Below are positions 12,239 to 23,671 of a stretch of DNA of 64,000 nt, in pieces. The stretch covers positions 1 through 64,000 of the forward strand of contig CM037850.1 of the NCBI GenBank assembly GCA_021234535.1, given 5' to 3'. Numbering within the stretch: position 1 is the stretch's first letter; each line of letters begins with the position of its first letter. The notes under the pieces are model-generated. The model worked only from the letters and a program-made list of their open reading frames with translations, ran no database searches and had not been told where the DNA came from. A program made the translations under genes and the position numbers. The stretch comes from Stichopus chloronotus. Taxonomy: Eukaryota > Echinodermata > Holothuroidea > Aspidochirotida > Stichopodidae.

Positions 12239-12910
12239 CCCAATATTTATATGATTTTTTATTCATAAGGTTCATTTTCATAAGGTTCGATATTCAAAAT
12301 TGAGAATAACTGGTTTGTTGTTCATAAAAAAGGTTCATTGCTCATAATCAAAAAAAGGGTTCATTATTCATAATAGAAATTTAGGAAACTAAGTTCAATA
12401 CTCATAATCTAAAATACAGTTCCCTATCCACAATCGAAAAAAGGTTTGTTATTCATATATGGGAAAAAGGTTCGCGCTTCAAAATGGAGAATATAGTTCG
12501 CTATTCATAATGCAAAATAATTTCTACTAGTCTCTTCGAAAGGCCAGTTACAGCCATTCTAAATTGGCCATACAAAGATACCTATAATCCCTGCACATAT
12601 TTTAAGGGTGTGTCCCCTGCCAGGAGATCTACAGGAAATCATGAATATTGAACCCCTTTCCTTATTATGAATATCAAACATTTTTTCCCTTTTATGAATA
12701 GCGAACCTTTTTCTTACTATTAATATCTAGCCTTTTTTTCTTCTTTTTTTGAATAACGAACTTTTCTTTCTATCATGAATAACGAACCTTATGAACAATG
12801 AACTCTTTGTACAATGATGAATAAAGACCCTTATGAATAATGTACTGTACCTTATGACTAAACATTATGAACATTGACACCAATGAAAAAAAAAACTTAT
12901 GAATATCGGG
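12239..12910. mobile_element. Foldback element with minisatellite arms (FB1)
   Basis: The left arm (12239-12525) is built of ~30 bp units such as AAAGGTTCATTATTCATAAT. The right arm (12640-12910) is built of the reverse complement, for example TTATGAATAACGAACCTTTT. The ends are inverted: CCCAATATTTATATG at the left and AATATCGGG at the right, with T-rich or A-rich sequence following. A ~115 bp unique loop (12526-12640) separates the arms. There is no coding sequence. The architecture matches foldback-type or long-TIR non-autonomous DNA elements; superfamily unknown. No convincing target duplication is readable. Confidence 0.75.
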
Positions 12911-12913
12911 TGA

Positions 12914-13766
12914 TTGGTAGACCCCACTTGAGCGACCCAGTGCGAATTGTCCAGTCTATTTTCATTTACCAGTGAAATAAATGCTTGGAAATATTATGCA
13001 ACTAATTATATCTTTGCCATGCATATGTGACTGGCTGAGCGATGATCACATGTTACGTGATAAATGCTATTTTCTCACTACATTACCAATCAGTGTGAAA
13101 ATTCCGTGCCATAGGCTACTATTGTGCAGGACTATAGCACCATCATTTTGTCATGCAGAGAATGGTTTCAGTTACGATAGTTACAAAAGTACGGTAGTTA
13201 GTTGCTGGGTTGTACCCGTTGTGACCACAGCTCACCAAAAGTTTAAAGTACATGTTACATTGCTTCAGTGCCGACCTGACGATTATTAAGCAGGGCAACA
13301 TTGAGATGATCAATGTGCAGGATACCTACAAACTCTGTGCTTTCTCAACTTTAGTCAGGTCAGGATAAAATCAGGCATATCAAAGATGCTTGGTATCAGT
13401 CAGCTAGTCCACCATTCTCAGTTGAGACTGGGCAGTCTGCGTCCCCCTTAAGATCATAATGTCACAGGGTCCCTACGAAGCACGCTAAAATGTAGTTCAT
13501 ATAACTCTCTAGGCATAGGCTTTCAAAATACTAAAATTATTCATTGACTTTATATTGTCTTGAACTACACAAGAAATTGCTATTGAATTGTTTTGGGATG
13601 ATGAAGTTGACAGTCCCAGGCCTGCTAGTATAAGATACACGTAGTATTGGCAAGTGGCTTTTGTGAATTAAGGCTTGGGAGATGAGCTCCATACAGATGA
13701 CCCAAAACTACTCAATATTCCTGTTGTAATCATTCCATGATTTATTCTTGTGGTTAGTCTCTTCTC
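12914..13766. other. Non-coding stretch, no gene seen
   Basis: A 102-codon open frame at 12981-13289 (+) has no recognisable motif or splice context. No repeat structure stands out. Confidence 0.5.
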
Positions 13767-14027
13767 AAACCAGAAAGCCAAAAGGCTTTGTGATTCCTTG
13801 CTACATGGTTCTATGACAACAAACATGAATTATATTCACATGACAAGTATAAGATCAACTGCAGTTATTTTTCTTGATACACCACAAGCCTTTAACCCAA
13901 AATGACCTTTATTTTGGTGACCTAAAATTACCACAACATTTGACGTCCACCAAAAGCAATAGGGATCACCTACCCAGGCCATACAACCCACACATCAAGT
14001 ACAGTATGAGTATGACATCAGTCAACC

Positions 14028-14471
14028 TTATCTCTGAGCTCCAAGAAACACACAGTAATCAATGCTGCTTCTAGTCTTGCCTGTTGTTAGTTGAATCAAA
14101 TAACTCAACCTTACCTCATCTGAACTCAGCTTGTCTGCCATATTTACCTCAAAATTCTTCATAAACGACCAGAATGTTCTTGGGTCTCCATCGTATGGTG
14201 GAATTTCTGCCTTAGGTAATTCCAATGCTAATTTGAAACTCAATTTCCTCCTTCAACTTTTTCAATGCTTCCTCCCTGTCCTCAGTTTAATGCTTTTGGC
14301 ATTCCAACTCCAGCTTTCTGCTTGCTCAAATGCTTCATCAGACAACAACCCAGCCAGATCAGCATGAACCTCTTCCATTGCCTCAAATTGGCGCTCTGCC
14401 ATTTCCACATTTTCCTTTATCGACTCTGCCATAATTTCTTCCTTGTTACAAGTAGCTTTTAACACACTCAA
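14028..14471 (-). pseudogene. Gag-like fragment (BEL/Pao type) carried inside the AAAGCC element
   Basis: Two minus-strand open segments in different frames. The upstream one (14471-14262) is an acidic, helical stretch containing IMAESIKENVEMAERQFEAM. The downstream one (14243-14028) contains LPKAEIPPYDGDPRTFWSFM followed by NFEV and a LSYLIQLTTGKTRSSID stretch. That order (LPK-x2-IPPYDGDP, then F-x-NFE, then YLIQLTTG) is typical of the Gag region of invertebrate BEL/Pao LTR retrotransposons. A frameshift near 14245-14262 joins the parts. No protease, RT or LTR is present, so this is a captured or inserted fragment. Confidence 0.6.
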
Positions 14472-15215
14472 AGTCCTCGTAAGTTGACCCTAAGTTATGA
14501 TTCCTCCTCAATATTTTTGCTTCCCCCATCCTTTCCGTCATTGTGAAATATGATTGAAAGCACTCCAATTTGATTGTTAAGAAACCTTGTTCTGCTACCA
14601 GCTGTTCCTCTGGATATTGATATTATCCAAATAAACGACAGAACAGATGGTATTTTATTTTCCTCATTTCTTTTTATAAACCCATTAACATTCCATCTAT
14701 CTGACCCCATGACCCCCCATACCAAGACTATCTCTCTGGACAACTTATCCAGGCCCTTCACACTAGAAGTTACTAAGTTACAAATGCAGTACTGTAGGGA
14801 GCAATCCCATTGAGTTAACTGTGTGCGACAGGATCAAAACTGAAATTGCACAATGTAGACCCGTATGAATTTGTACGGTAGTTTATAATAACCACAATAA
14901 TGGTGTTTAGGCTATTATTATTGTTTTATAGTGAAAAATTATCCCTTCCTCTCTATTGATAAGCATTAAATTTCACAGGGTCATGAACCTGTTAATAACA
15001 GACAACCTTATCAAGTTTAAAACAAATCTGACCCACAGATAAGGAACTATGGCAATTTTAACACTTTTTATGTTTTACCCCATAACCTTATTAATATGCA
15101 AGATTTGGACACCAAAAACAATAGGGATCATCTACTCAATATAGGCAACCTACATGCCAAAAATGAAATTACTCAGAGTTACCCTTCTTGAGATAGAGTG
15201 TTTACGAGCAACCGT

Positions 15216-15262
15216 CACACACACACACACACACCCATACACACACATACACACACACGCAC
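15216..15262 (+). repeat. CA-rich microsatellite at the element's 3' end
   Basis: (CA)n with CCATACA interruptions just inside the 3' terminal hairpin. The same position carries a CA tract in every 3'-complete copy in the window. Confidence 0.8.
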
Positions 15263-15307
15263 GACATCAGGACTGCATAGATTCCCCTGCCTACAGCAAG
15301 GAATCAA

Positions 15308-16430
15308 TAAAGCATTTACAGATGATTGGTCCATGGCTAATTACCCTTCAATTCTTGGCCTGTCATTAAAAAATGATAATACTGAGCTACATGGTCCAAT
15401 ATTTACGGAAGTGACTACAATATACATAGCGTGATTCTGTCCCCAGTAGTGATGGGGCAAGATTTTTTTTCACTCCAATCTACTTACACTGTGATAACAT
15501 CTTTCCAGTTCATGGACAATTAGGCAATAACCATCATTGCTAGCCTTCTCCCTACAGGGGTAAAATGGTGTGAAACATTATCTTCTAAGCTCTAAGCTAA
15601 CTGTAATTGTGTGCCTAGTCAACACTCACTTAAGCTGGGCCATATATTTTTTTTGTTTTTGTTTTAACAAATTCCTTGTTCTGCTTCTCTTATCAGTTTG
15701 TTGTCTTATTTCTGCACAGAAAGTAAGGAAAGTTTACCAAGATTAAATCAAAAAGCATGCAGAACACAAAATAGGATGTAGTCTAGAAAGAGACCTACTT
15801 TTGTGTTGATGGAGTAACCAATATCCCAGCTAAGAGTGCAAAGGTAATTGACCAAAGTTACTGGGCCAGCCCAAGCGTGTAATTTCTACCTGAGGCAGTC
15901 AATCTCTGTGTAAGTAGTGAAAAATCCACAACCCGGAAATTCCCATACATAGGTCGGGTTCTCCACACAAAAATTCTGCCCCACTATTACAGGGACCAAA
16001 ATCACCCTATGACACTATCAGACTTTAGGAACTGCAAAATAATTAACAACAAGAGTGCTTGTAATTGTAGCTAGCTGTTCACATCATAATAAATCATTAA
16101 AACTATTGCATCATTAAAGATAAAATGTTACAACTTACTAGCAACTAAACACAACTAAATTTAGTATTTAGCCTCCAAATTGTATCACACCTCTAACACA
16201 TGGCGTACTTGATTTGCTGTGCATCTTTGTATAAACAAGTCTCACCTTAGGCCTAATGACATCTCTGAAAACACAACTTCAGTCATAAGTGTCCTCCTTC
16301 AGCTTCCTTCAATGGCAACTTTGTAATGGATCAGCCTCACCTATCTACAGATCTCTTACTTTAGCTATCTGTCTCTACCAGTGATATGGATCCTGGAGAA
16401 ACATACTCACCCTTAGAACTACAAGATGAA
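15308..16430. other. Non-coding stretch; may include LINE 5' UTR at the right
   Basis: No open frame of note. The right edge grades into the presumed 5' region of the LINE at 16.4-20.3 kb. Its exact start cannot be set from one copy. Confidence 0.4.
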
Positions 16431-17093
16431 TAGTGGAGTAGCGCCTGACTGGTTGCACTCATTTCTTGCTCTCACTGTTTCCAACTTTTGGACTGCGTTA
16501 ACTATTTTTTCTGTTGCCATTTTCTATGGAGTTGCTATTTTACATGCCAGGATCTTCCCTGTCTTTTTATCTTCATGTTCATTTTTGTCCTTCCAGTGAT
16601 TTTTTGGTGATAACTTCTTCGACTTTGTGACACTCTCACCATTAGCTTAGGCCCTGTTTTTGCTGTACCCTAACAGTGTGCTTCTTCTAAACAGCCAGAG
16701 TGCTTTTTTTTTAGTTTCACTGCTCCTCTCCTTTTTCCTTTGTTCTGGACCTTATCCTCATTGTACATGGATAAGCTGTTGATCTTGACTTTCCTAACTT
16801 CTTTTGTCACCATGGAATTGTGTTCTATTCAATATTCCAAAGAGGAGTTACTTGCTCTGAGAGGAACCTATGTCAACAGGATTTCTCCTGCTAACTACAG
16901 ATCACTTAGTGACCTTGGAATCTGTGTCAATAAGCCAACTAAAAGAGGTCATCGCTCTTGGGCTAAATCTCAGAAAAGAATCTCGGTAATTACTTCAGCT
17001 AGAAGAAACTATATTTAAATTGTAATTCCCATCATGAACAAACCCTTATTCACATCAAGCCAAACTGTGATGGTTCTGAAAACTGTGTGAGAT

Positions 17094-17755
17094 GTGGTCT
17101 TTTTAATCCACGCTCTGTAAGAAATAAATCTACTGATTTGAACGAACTCACACTGGATGACAGCTTGGATATTTTACTTTTATGTGAGACATGGCTGGGC
17201 CATGATGATGACAATGCTGTTATATCCGACTTATGCCCTGATGGTTACACCTTTTCCCATTGACCACGAGATTCTAAAAAAATTGGTGGCGGTGTCTGTA
17301 TATTACATAAGTCAACTTACAAATCGGAGTTGATTGATAGCAACAGATACAACTCTTTTGAATTGATTGAGAGCAACCTACAAATTTGTGATAAGCAATT
17401 CTATGTCGCTGTCATCTACAGACCTGATCCCCGTGGTTGTAATTTCAGGAATTTTCTACTTGACTTTAAGCAATACATCGTGAGCATATCTGTTAACAAA
17501 CGTTATATTCTCACTGGAGGTGATTTTAATCTCCACTTTGATAAGACCTGTGATTCAGATGTACATAACTTTCTTGCTTTGCTGGAAGCTTGCAATCTGT
17601 TTTTGTAAATGGTCCAACTCATTCCAACGGCCATTGTCTTGACACCATAATTACTTCTGATGCCAAGTTTGTTCCTGACGGCATTCATGTGTCTGATCCT
17701 TGTCTATCAGATCATTACCTGATCTCCTTCAAGTTCACCCATTGTATGAATCCGG
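17094..17755 (+). pseudogene. LINE endonuclease domain (broken)
   Basis: Endonuclease motifs are visible: NPRSVRNKS, LLLCETWL (catalytic Glu), VAVIYRPD, LTGGDFNLHF (Asp/Asn) and LSDHYLISF (catalytic Asp-His). The reading frame has a TGA at 17263-17265 in a FSH-stop-PRD context, compatible with CGA to TGA decay, and a frameshift at about 17590 between the GGDFN part and the SDH part. Confidence 0.85.
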
Positions 17756-19840
17756 GACCCATAAAAGTACAAGTAAAACGACGGAGATTGAGGGCAATCA
17801 ATAGGGAAAATTTCAAGAATGACATTGCTTCGCTTCCCATTACTTCTAGTTTCAATTTTAGTGAGGCTGTTGATTGCTATAATGAAGGAGCAAAAGCAGT
17901 CCTGGATAACCACGCCCCTGAACGTGAAAGGTCTACCATTCTGCGCCGCAATACCGAGTGGTACACAGATGAGCTTCGAGACGCAAAAACTTTTCGGAGA
18001 AGGCTTGAACGTCATTACTTGAAGTCAAAGTCCCCAATTGATCACGCAGCCTATCGTAACCAATGTAACGAAGTTTGTTTCCTTGCCAAGAAACTTAAAT
18101 CTAACTTCTACTCTAGAATGGTCGAGGATTGTGGTCCTCACCAGAAAAAACTTTTTACTATCACAAAAAAACTCCTCAAGAATAATACATCAGATAATGA
18201 ACCTTTGATGTACTCACCGGACGAACTTCCTGATAAGTTTTGTTCCTTTTTTACTGATAAGATAGTTAAGATTCGTAAGACAATTACCGTTTTTGAGGAT
18301 ACGATCACTCAGTGTCTGCCCCGCACTGATCAAGTCTTATCATCTTTCCAGCTTCCTTCAGAAGATGAAATTCATAAGGTTATTGTTAAAGCATCTACAT
18401 CTGCATGCTGTCTCGACCCAGTCCCAACATGGCTGCTCAAGGAATGCCTGCCACAGTTTCTTCCTGCAATTACTCACATCATTACCATGTCATTGGAACA
18501 GGCCAACGTTCCTTCACAATTCAAGGAAACATTGATTGTACCCATACTCAAGAAAGAATCGCTAGATCCAAATGATTTGGCTAATTATCGGCCAATTTCC
18601 AATCTGAGTTTTGTATCTAAGGTATTAGAAAGAGTTGTTGCTGATAGACTTAATGAACATCTTTCTACGAATAATCTCTGGGACCCTTTTCAAACTGCCT
18701 ATAGGCCATTTCATTCCACCGAATCTGCACTTTTACGTGTTCATAATGATATTGCCCTAGCTCTTAATGATCGTAAAATGGTCCTTCTTGCTCTGCTTGA
18801 CATAAACGCGCCTTTTGATACCATTGATCACAACATTTTGTTAGAGCGTCTAAAAAATCGCTTTTGTATTCAAGGAAGTGCACTTAAGTAGATTGAATCC
18901 TATCTCACTAACCGCTCTCAAAAAGTTTTCATCAATGGCAAGTCCTCAAATCCAGCCACTACTGAGTTTGGAGTTCCTCAGGGTTCTGTATTAGGCCCAA
19001 TTCTTTTTACCATGTATGTTTCACCCATGTCTGAAATTGCCAAGCGGCACAAAATTGATTATCATTTTTACGCTGATGGGACCCAGCTCTACCTTGCTTT
19101 TGATCCACTTAAAACTCCCACAGCAGATCTTGAGGCTTGTATCCTTGATTTGCAAAATTGGCTATCCACCAACTTTCTGAAACTCAATCCAAAGAAGACT
19201 GAACTTGCATTATTTGGTTCCTCATACAATCTTGCAAAGATAAGCACCTTATCCCTCAATATTGAAAATGTTAATATTAAAGCTGTTGACAAAGTTAAAA
19301 ACCTTGGTATGTATCTTGATTCTACTTTATCTATGGAAAGGTTTGTCAATGAAAAGTTCAAATGCTGTTCTTTTTATCTTAGAAATATTGCTCGTATTCG
19401 TCATTATCTTACTCCTTCGGCTACCAAACTGCTTGTTCATGCTTTTGTAATATCTCGAATTGATTATAGAAATTGTTTACTTTTGGGCGTAAACTCCAGT
19501 TTGTTACGTCGACTTCAGGTGTTACAAAACAATGCAGAGTCGTTCCTGCCATGCTACGCCTCTCCTTCGTGAGTTACACTGGTTACCAGTCAATCAACGC
19601 ATTATTTTCAAAATTCTTGTTTTTGTTTTAAACTGCTTGAATAATAGAGCCCCCACTTACCTGTCTCAACTGATCTCACTCTACAAACCGAATGGTTCTC
19701 TTCGTTCAGCCTCCACAAACTTACTTGTCACTCACAAATCATTAAATAGATATGGCGACAGAAGTTTTTACTTTGCTGCACCTCGCCTCTGGAATAATTT
19801 GCCTAACCACATACGTAATGCTGCCTCTAAGTTCTTTTAA
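17756..19840 (+). pseudogene. LINE reverse transcriptase and C-terminal region (broken)
   Basis: RT blocks in order: VPILKKES...LANYRPISNLSFVSKVLERV, FQTAYRPFHSTESALL, LLALLDINAPFDTIDHNILL, an in-frame TAG at 18889-18891 (Trp expected before IESYL), GVPQGSVLGPILF, and YHFYADGTQLYLAF. The catalytic YADD box reads YADG, so the polymerase would be dead even without the stop. A frameshift near 19540 separates the final conserved block, LRELHWLPVNQRIIFKILVF through FYFAAPRLWNNLPNHIR. Confidence 0.9.
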
Positions 19841-20277
19841 ACGTTCCCTTAAGACTTACCTTTTCAAAGAGTATTTTAATCTTAATTAGCCCTTTTGCTT
19901 TGATCTGTGCTCTGTTCTGTACTGTAGTTACTGTGTATTTGTTTCCTTGATTTCTAAGCTTTTATAACTTCTTTAGCTGCCTCTTTTAGTTCTAATCACT
20001 TTTCTAATCACTTTCTTATGCTGCCTCCCTTGTCCTTTCATACGTTTCCTTAGACCTACCTTTTCATAGAGTGTTTTTTCTTAAGTAGTCCCTTTGCTTT
20101 GATCTGTGCTGTAGTTACTGTGTATCTGTTTCCTTGTTTTCTCAGTTTTTATCATTTTTGTTTGTTGTATTTGCTTCTTGTTTTACATTATTTTATACTT
20201 TACCTTATTGTTTTCTATGCGCTCTATTTGTTATGCGCTTTGAGCTTTTTAAGATAAAGCGCACTTACAAGTGTCTT

Positions 20278-20295
20278 AATAATAATAATAATAAT
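20278..20295 (+). repeat. (AAT)n LINE tail
   Basis: Six AAT units at the junction between the LINE 3' UTR and in-frame coding sequence, marking the insertion point. Confidence 0.85.
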
Positions 20296-20409
20296 GGAGC
20301 ACCACAGAGCCAAATTGATTTAGAAGGCTCACATGTGACCCAAGAAGGCCAACTGCTTGCACAGTCATCACAACAGTCAGACCCACCACCAACTATCCCT
20401 AATCAGGAG
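20296..20409 (+). pseudogene. First visible exon remnant of the 20.3-27.8 kb gene
   Basis: Open without interruption from the LINE tail: GAPQSQIDLEGSHVTQEG... to PTIPNQE, then a CAGGAG/GTATGT donor at 20410. The exon's 5' part and start codon are missing because the LINE inserted here. Confidence 0.55.
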
Positions 20410-20647
20410 GTATGTGTAGTGAAATTTATTGCATTGTGCAATTGTTTTGTAAGTACACTACTTTTCTCAGTTCGTAACACTTATTTCCTTTACATTTACA
20501 TTATAACTTCCATTATTGAAATTTTACTCTTCCCCTGTTATGCACATTGTACAGGAATAATGTAGGTTTGATCTCAGCTGAATATCTTACTTTGCAGTAA
20601 TCCATCACAAAAAAGATGGTTGACAGAAAGATCATTTTTCATTGCAG

Positions 20648-21875
20648 GGCATAATCTGCTACATTTGCCAGGAGCCCACAGAAGATTTTAAGCTCACGAG
20701 CTTCGATGATAAAACGTGCAACAATAACGGAGGCTGCTGCTTTGCGTAAGAACATGAGCTCTGACAAATATTTTGATGTCACACAAAGGGTCTTACAAGA
20801 TAGTGATTATGGACCCACTGCGGAACATCATCCTTCCTGCCATAGATATTACAGAGCAGTTAAGCGTTCCAAAGAAACACATGGTGATGAACCTTCAACT
20901 AAGAAAACATGTATTGAGGCAAGACGTTGCAGTATCATTCCAAAGCCCAATCAGCAGGGTCTGCTGAAGGGCACTTGCATTTCCTGGGGAAAAGCTGGAA
21001 GGAGAAAAATGGCAAGGAAGGAGAAAAATGGTAAGGAAGAGCCACGTCTGAAAATAGTGACAGTTGCAGGATGTGAATCAGTTCTACAGCAGTCTCATGC
21101 TTCTCCAAACGAACGTATTAAGAGTCTTGTTAGAAGTGGTGAAGATCCTACTGTATCACGAAGGAAGCAGGGTATCACAAATCCTGACGAGTCCAGTTCC
21201 TGAAGGAGACTGTTGATCAAGATCAGAAAAGTGAAGGGAGCTCAACATACCACAGAAAAGCATTTGCCTCTCTACTCTCCTACATCAAGGCTGATGTGCT
21301 GGAAAAACAGCGATCCCTATTAGTAAGTGATTTGCTTGATATGTATAAGGAGGAATACAGTGTGCACTACAGTCTCAGAGGTGATGGAACAGACCTGGTC
21401 CATACAACTCAAAATTTGACAAGAAAGCTGAAAGACCATCTGAGAGATGAGATAGCCATTGAACTTGTGGACCAGAGGAAGGGTAACTTCACCTACAATG
21501 CTTCCATTCCAGAAGAAGATGCCAGGGCTTCATGAGGATGATGCACAATATAAAGAAGAATGCAAAATCAGATGGGCTATCCTTCACCTGAGATCTCAAA
21601 TCCTACAACTCCCAAAGACCAAGACCCCAAAGCTTGCAACAGTTCACGATCTGAAAGAATGTGCACCAGGTATACCTAAACAACTGGACGTATTCTTTCG
21701 CACTCTTCTTGGTGGTATTACACCAACTGTTACTGGTGCTCAGAAGAAAGAATTCCATCGGAAGGTGTCCGGAATGGCATCTAATACCATTTATAATGTC
21801 ACTCGTGGTGCTGTTAAGCCTTGGAAACACACCACCCTAGGTCTTGGAATGGCGTCTGTCACAGGATCAAAACTA
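20648..21875 (+). pseudogene. N-terminal zinc-binding block and first half of central region
   Basis: The acceptor CATTGCAG precedes GIICYICQEPTEDFKLTSF (CxxC). After a shift at about 20725 comes DSDYGPTAEHHPSCHRYY (HxxC). A further CISWGKAG and SPNERIKSLVRSGED segment follows, then a shift near 21160-21205, EKQRSLLVSDLLDMYKEEY, QNLTRKLKDHLRDE and QRKGNFTYN. A shift at about 21525 leads to EECKIRWAILHLRS, QLPKTKTPK, KQLDVFFRTLLGGI and GAVKPWKHTTLGLGMASVTG. It stops at the codon CTA (21873-21875), where the composite transposon entered. Confidence 0.75.
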
Positions 21876-22073
21876 CAATCTTGGACAAAATTGTTGGGAC
21901 ACTTTGTCGTACATTGCAAATATAATACTGAATTTTAGGTGAGAGGATAACATGAAACCCCGCGCCCCTTTCCAATGTTGCGCTATAGAAGTGAATGTAC
22001 CCTTTGAACAGCAATCCTATAGCCAACATTGAACGGGGGCGCAGGGTGTCCCAAGGTATTTTGTCCAAGATTG
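21876..22073 (+). mobile_element. 198 bp palindromic MITE, copy 1
   Basis: Perfect 16 bp terminal inverted repeats, CAATCTTGGACAAAAT and ATTTTGTCCAAGATTG. Inner parts are also inverted (TTGGGACAC and GTGTCCCAA; CAATGTTG and CAACATTG), so the element can fold almost end to end. A TA duplication and these features fit a Tc1/mariner-type MITE. Confidence 0.85.
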
Positions 22074-23671
22074 CCTGAGTTTTTTGGGAGCAATTTTGGA
22101 GCGAAATTTTGAAAGAAAATTGAACATTTTTGGACAAGGTGCATCATAAAAATTAGTTATCGGGGCCCATGGGTCTGGGGATTTTCAAATGAAAGTATTG
22201 TGAATTTCGATGATGAACATAACAAGTTTAATTTTAATTTTGGGGGTTTATTTGTATATGTTTTGTTTGGAAGGAGTGACCATGAATGGATAGATTGTTT
22301 CTTGGTTTTGCATGCGGACGGAAATAGTTGCGTTTAGAGATAACATTGATGGGCAACTGTAGCATTGCGTTGCAACAGGAGTGTTACTGCAATTGTAGAA
22401 TGCTGGTAGGAATCCTAGTTATAATATATTCTGAAGTAGCTCCACGCTCTACCAAAATGCGTTAAAGTCAGAACTGTGGATTCAGCTTAACATTAAAATA
22501 ATGGCAGAACGTTAGTAAAGGCTGGTTTTTTACATTTTTGGCCGCTAAATCAAAATTTGTGACTGCAATTTTTACATTGCATGAAGCTGGTAACATATGT
22601 AATCTTCAGTCTTGTGATCTACGCAATTTTCCCTCGGGTTGCTTAAATTTTCCTGTCAAAACAGTTGGTAGAACGTGGGTTTTATTAACCTATACTGTCG
22701 TACGCTGTTGTTAGGTCTAAGTCAGCTTGGATGGGGAGGCCGGGGTTCGATTCACGGCATGACCATAGTGTTTTTCACTGTCAATTATCCATTTATAAAC
22801 CCAAATGTCTGTCAACTTCTCATTTTTCATTCATTCATATATAAAATAAGGTAATATATATATATATACATGTATATTAATATAAATATTAATATAATGA
22901 TACAGCTCTAACAACAAATATGTACCCTGAAGTCCGTTGAAACTGCTTAAAATGACTGACATATTACAGTGCACCATGTACGGTACAATAGAATGGGTGC
23001 CACAATGTCACTGTTATATGAATATGAGCAAACGTCACATTTATTCAATTTGCATTTTAGGGGCTTATTTTGTATAATGATAGTACACTTTGTTACCCAG
23101 ACTAACCTGCAAGTCAGTCATAACAGTAAGTAAGCGTAGTTACTTTAATACCAGACATCACGTCATCACTGTAAACAATTTGATTAAATAACACATATAC
23201 ATCGATCTTCTTCAACGGACCACAGTGACTAACATGTTAAGTTGTTTGTTTTTTTTGGGGGGTGTTTTTTGTTTTTGTTTTTTTTTTCTTCAGTACCTGT
23301 CTCAGTATCAGAGTTTGAGCCGAAACTACATCATTTGTATCATACAAAATGTTTTAAAAAAGGTTCCTGGTCGTCAAGATACATTGGAGTTATGATGTTA
23401 CCTCCCCAATGACTGCATTTTACTCAGCACATTTAATGCAAATACATGGATTTGACTGACTTATTCCTCAGTTTAACCCTTAATAACATTGGCAACATTC
23501 ACACAATAATATTATTACACTAAACCAACTTCAATGTAGGCCCAAAACATGCCAAACATGCGCTGCTGTTTCTTGTTGACAGGAATAACACCCCCCATGT
23601 TGCCGTTTAACTTATTTCAAATTGACAATTTTTCCTGTGTCCCGCGCATGCCTCTAAACCCTCGAAATTCT
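22074..23671 (+). other. Cargo between the two MITEs
   Basis: AT-rich, no coding frame. A GGGGTTCGATTCACGG string at about 22742 resembles a tRNA B box and may mark a SINE relic, but no matching A box is clear. A (TA)n tract lies at 22853-22867. Confidence 0.4.

Larger units (their letters stand above)
13767..15307 (+). mobile_element. AAAGCC element, longer variant with gag-like insert
   Basis: The same 5' hairpin AAAGCC-AAAA-GGCTTT followed by GTGATTCCTTGC, and the same 3' end: CA tract at 15216-15262, GACATCAGGACTGCATAGATTCC, then GCAAGGAATCA. Only about one 143 bp unit remains, split between the two ends. The middle (about 14020-15090) is unrelated to other copies except that at 53913-58511. 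It contains a reverse-oriented Gag-like coding relic. The locus also serves as the empty-site reference for the LINE insertion in the second copy. Confidence 0.85.
16430..20295 (+). mobile_element. CR1/L2-group non-LTR retrotransposon, nearly full length, inactive
   Basis: In order: an N-terminal region with YSKEELLALRGTYV (16845-16890), an apurinic-type endonuclease, reverse transcriptase and the C-terminal LHWLPV...APRLWNNLP region, followed by a T-rich 3' UTR ending in TTATGCGCTTTGAG...AAGCGC and an (AAT)n tail at 20278-20295. That order and tail are typical of the CR1/L2/Rex group. Several stops and frameshifts rule out activity. The 3' end abuts coding sequence of the gene at 20.3-27.8 kb, so this LINE probably truncated that gene's 5' part. 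The 5' boundary is uncertain. Confidence 0.85.

Noticed and set aside
22742..22760. tRNA B-box-like GGGGTTCGATTC
   Set aside because: No convincing A box or cloverleaf upstream; kept only as a note within the composite cargo.
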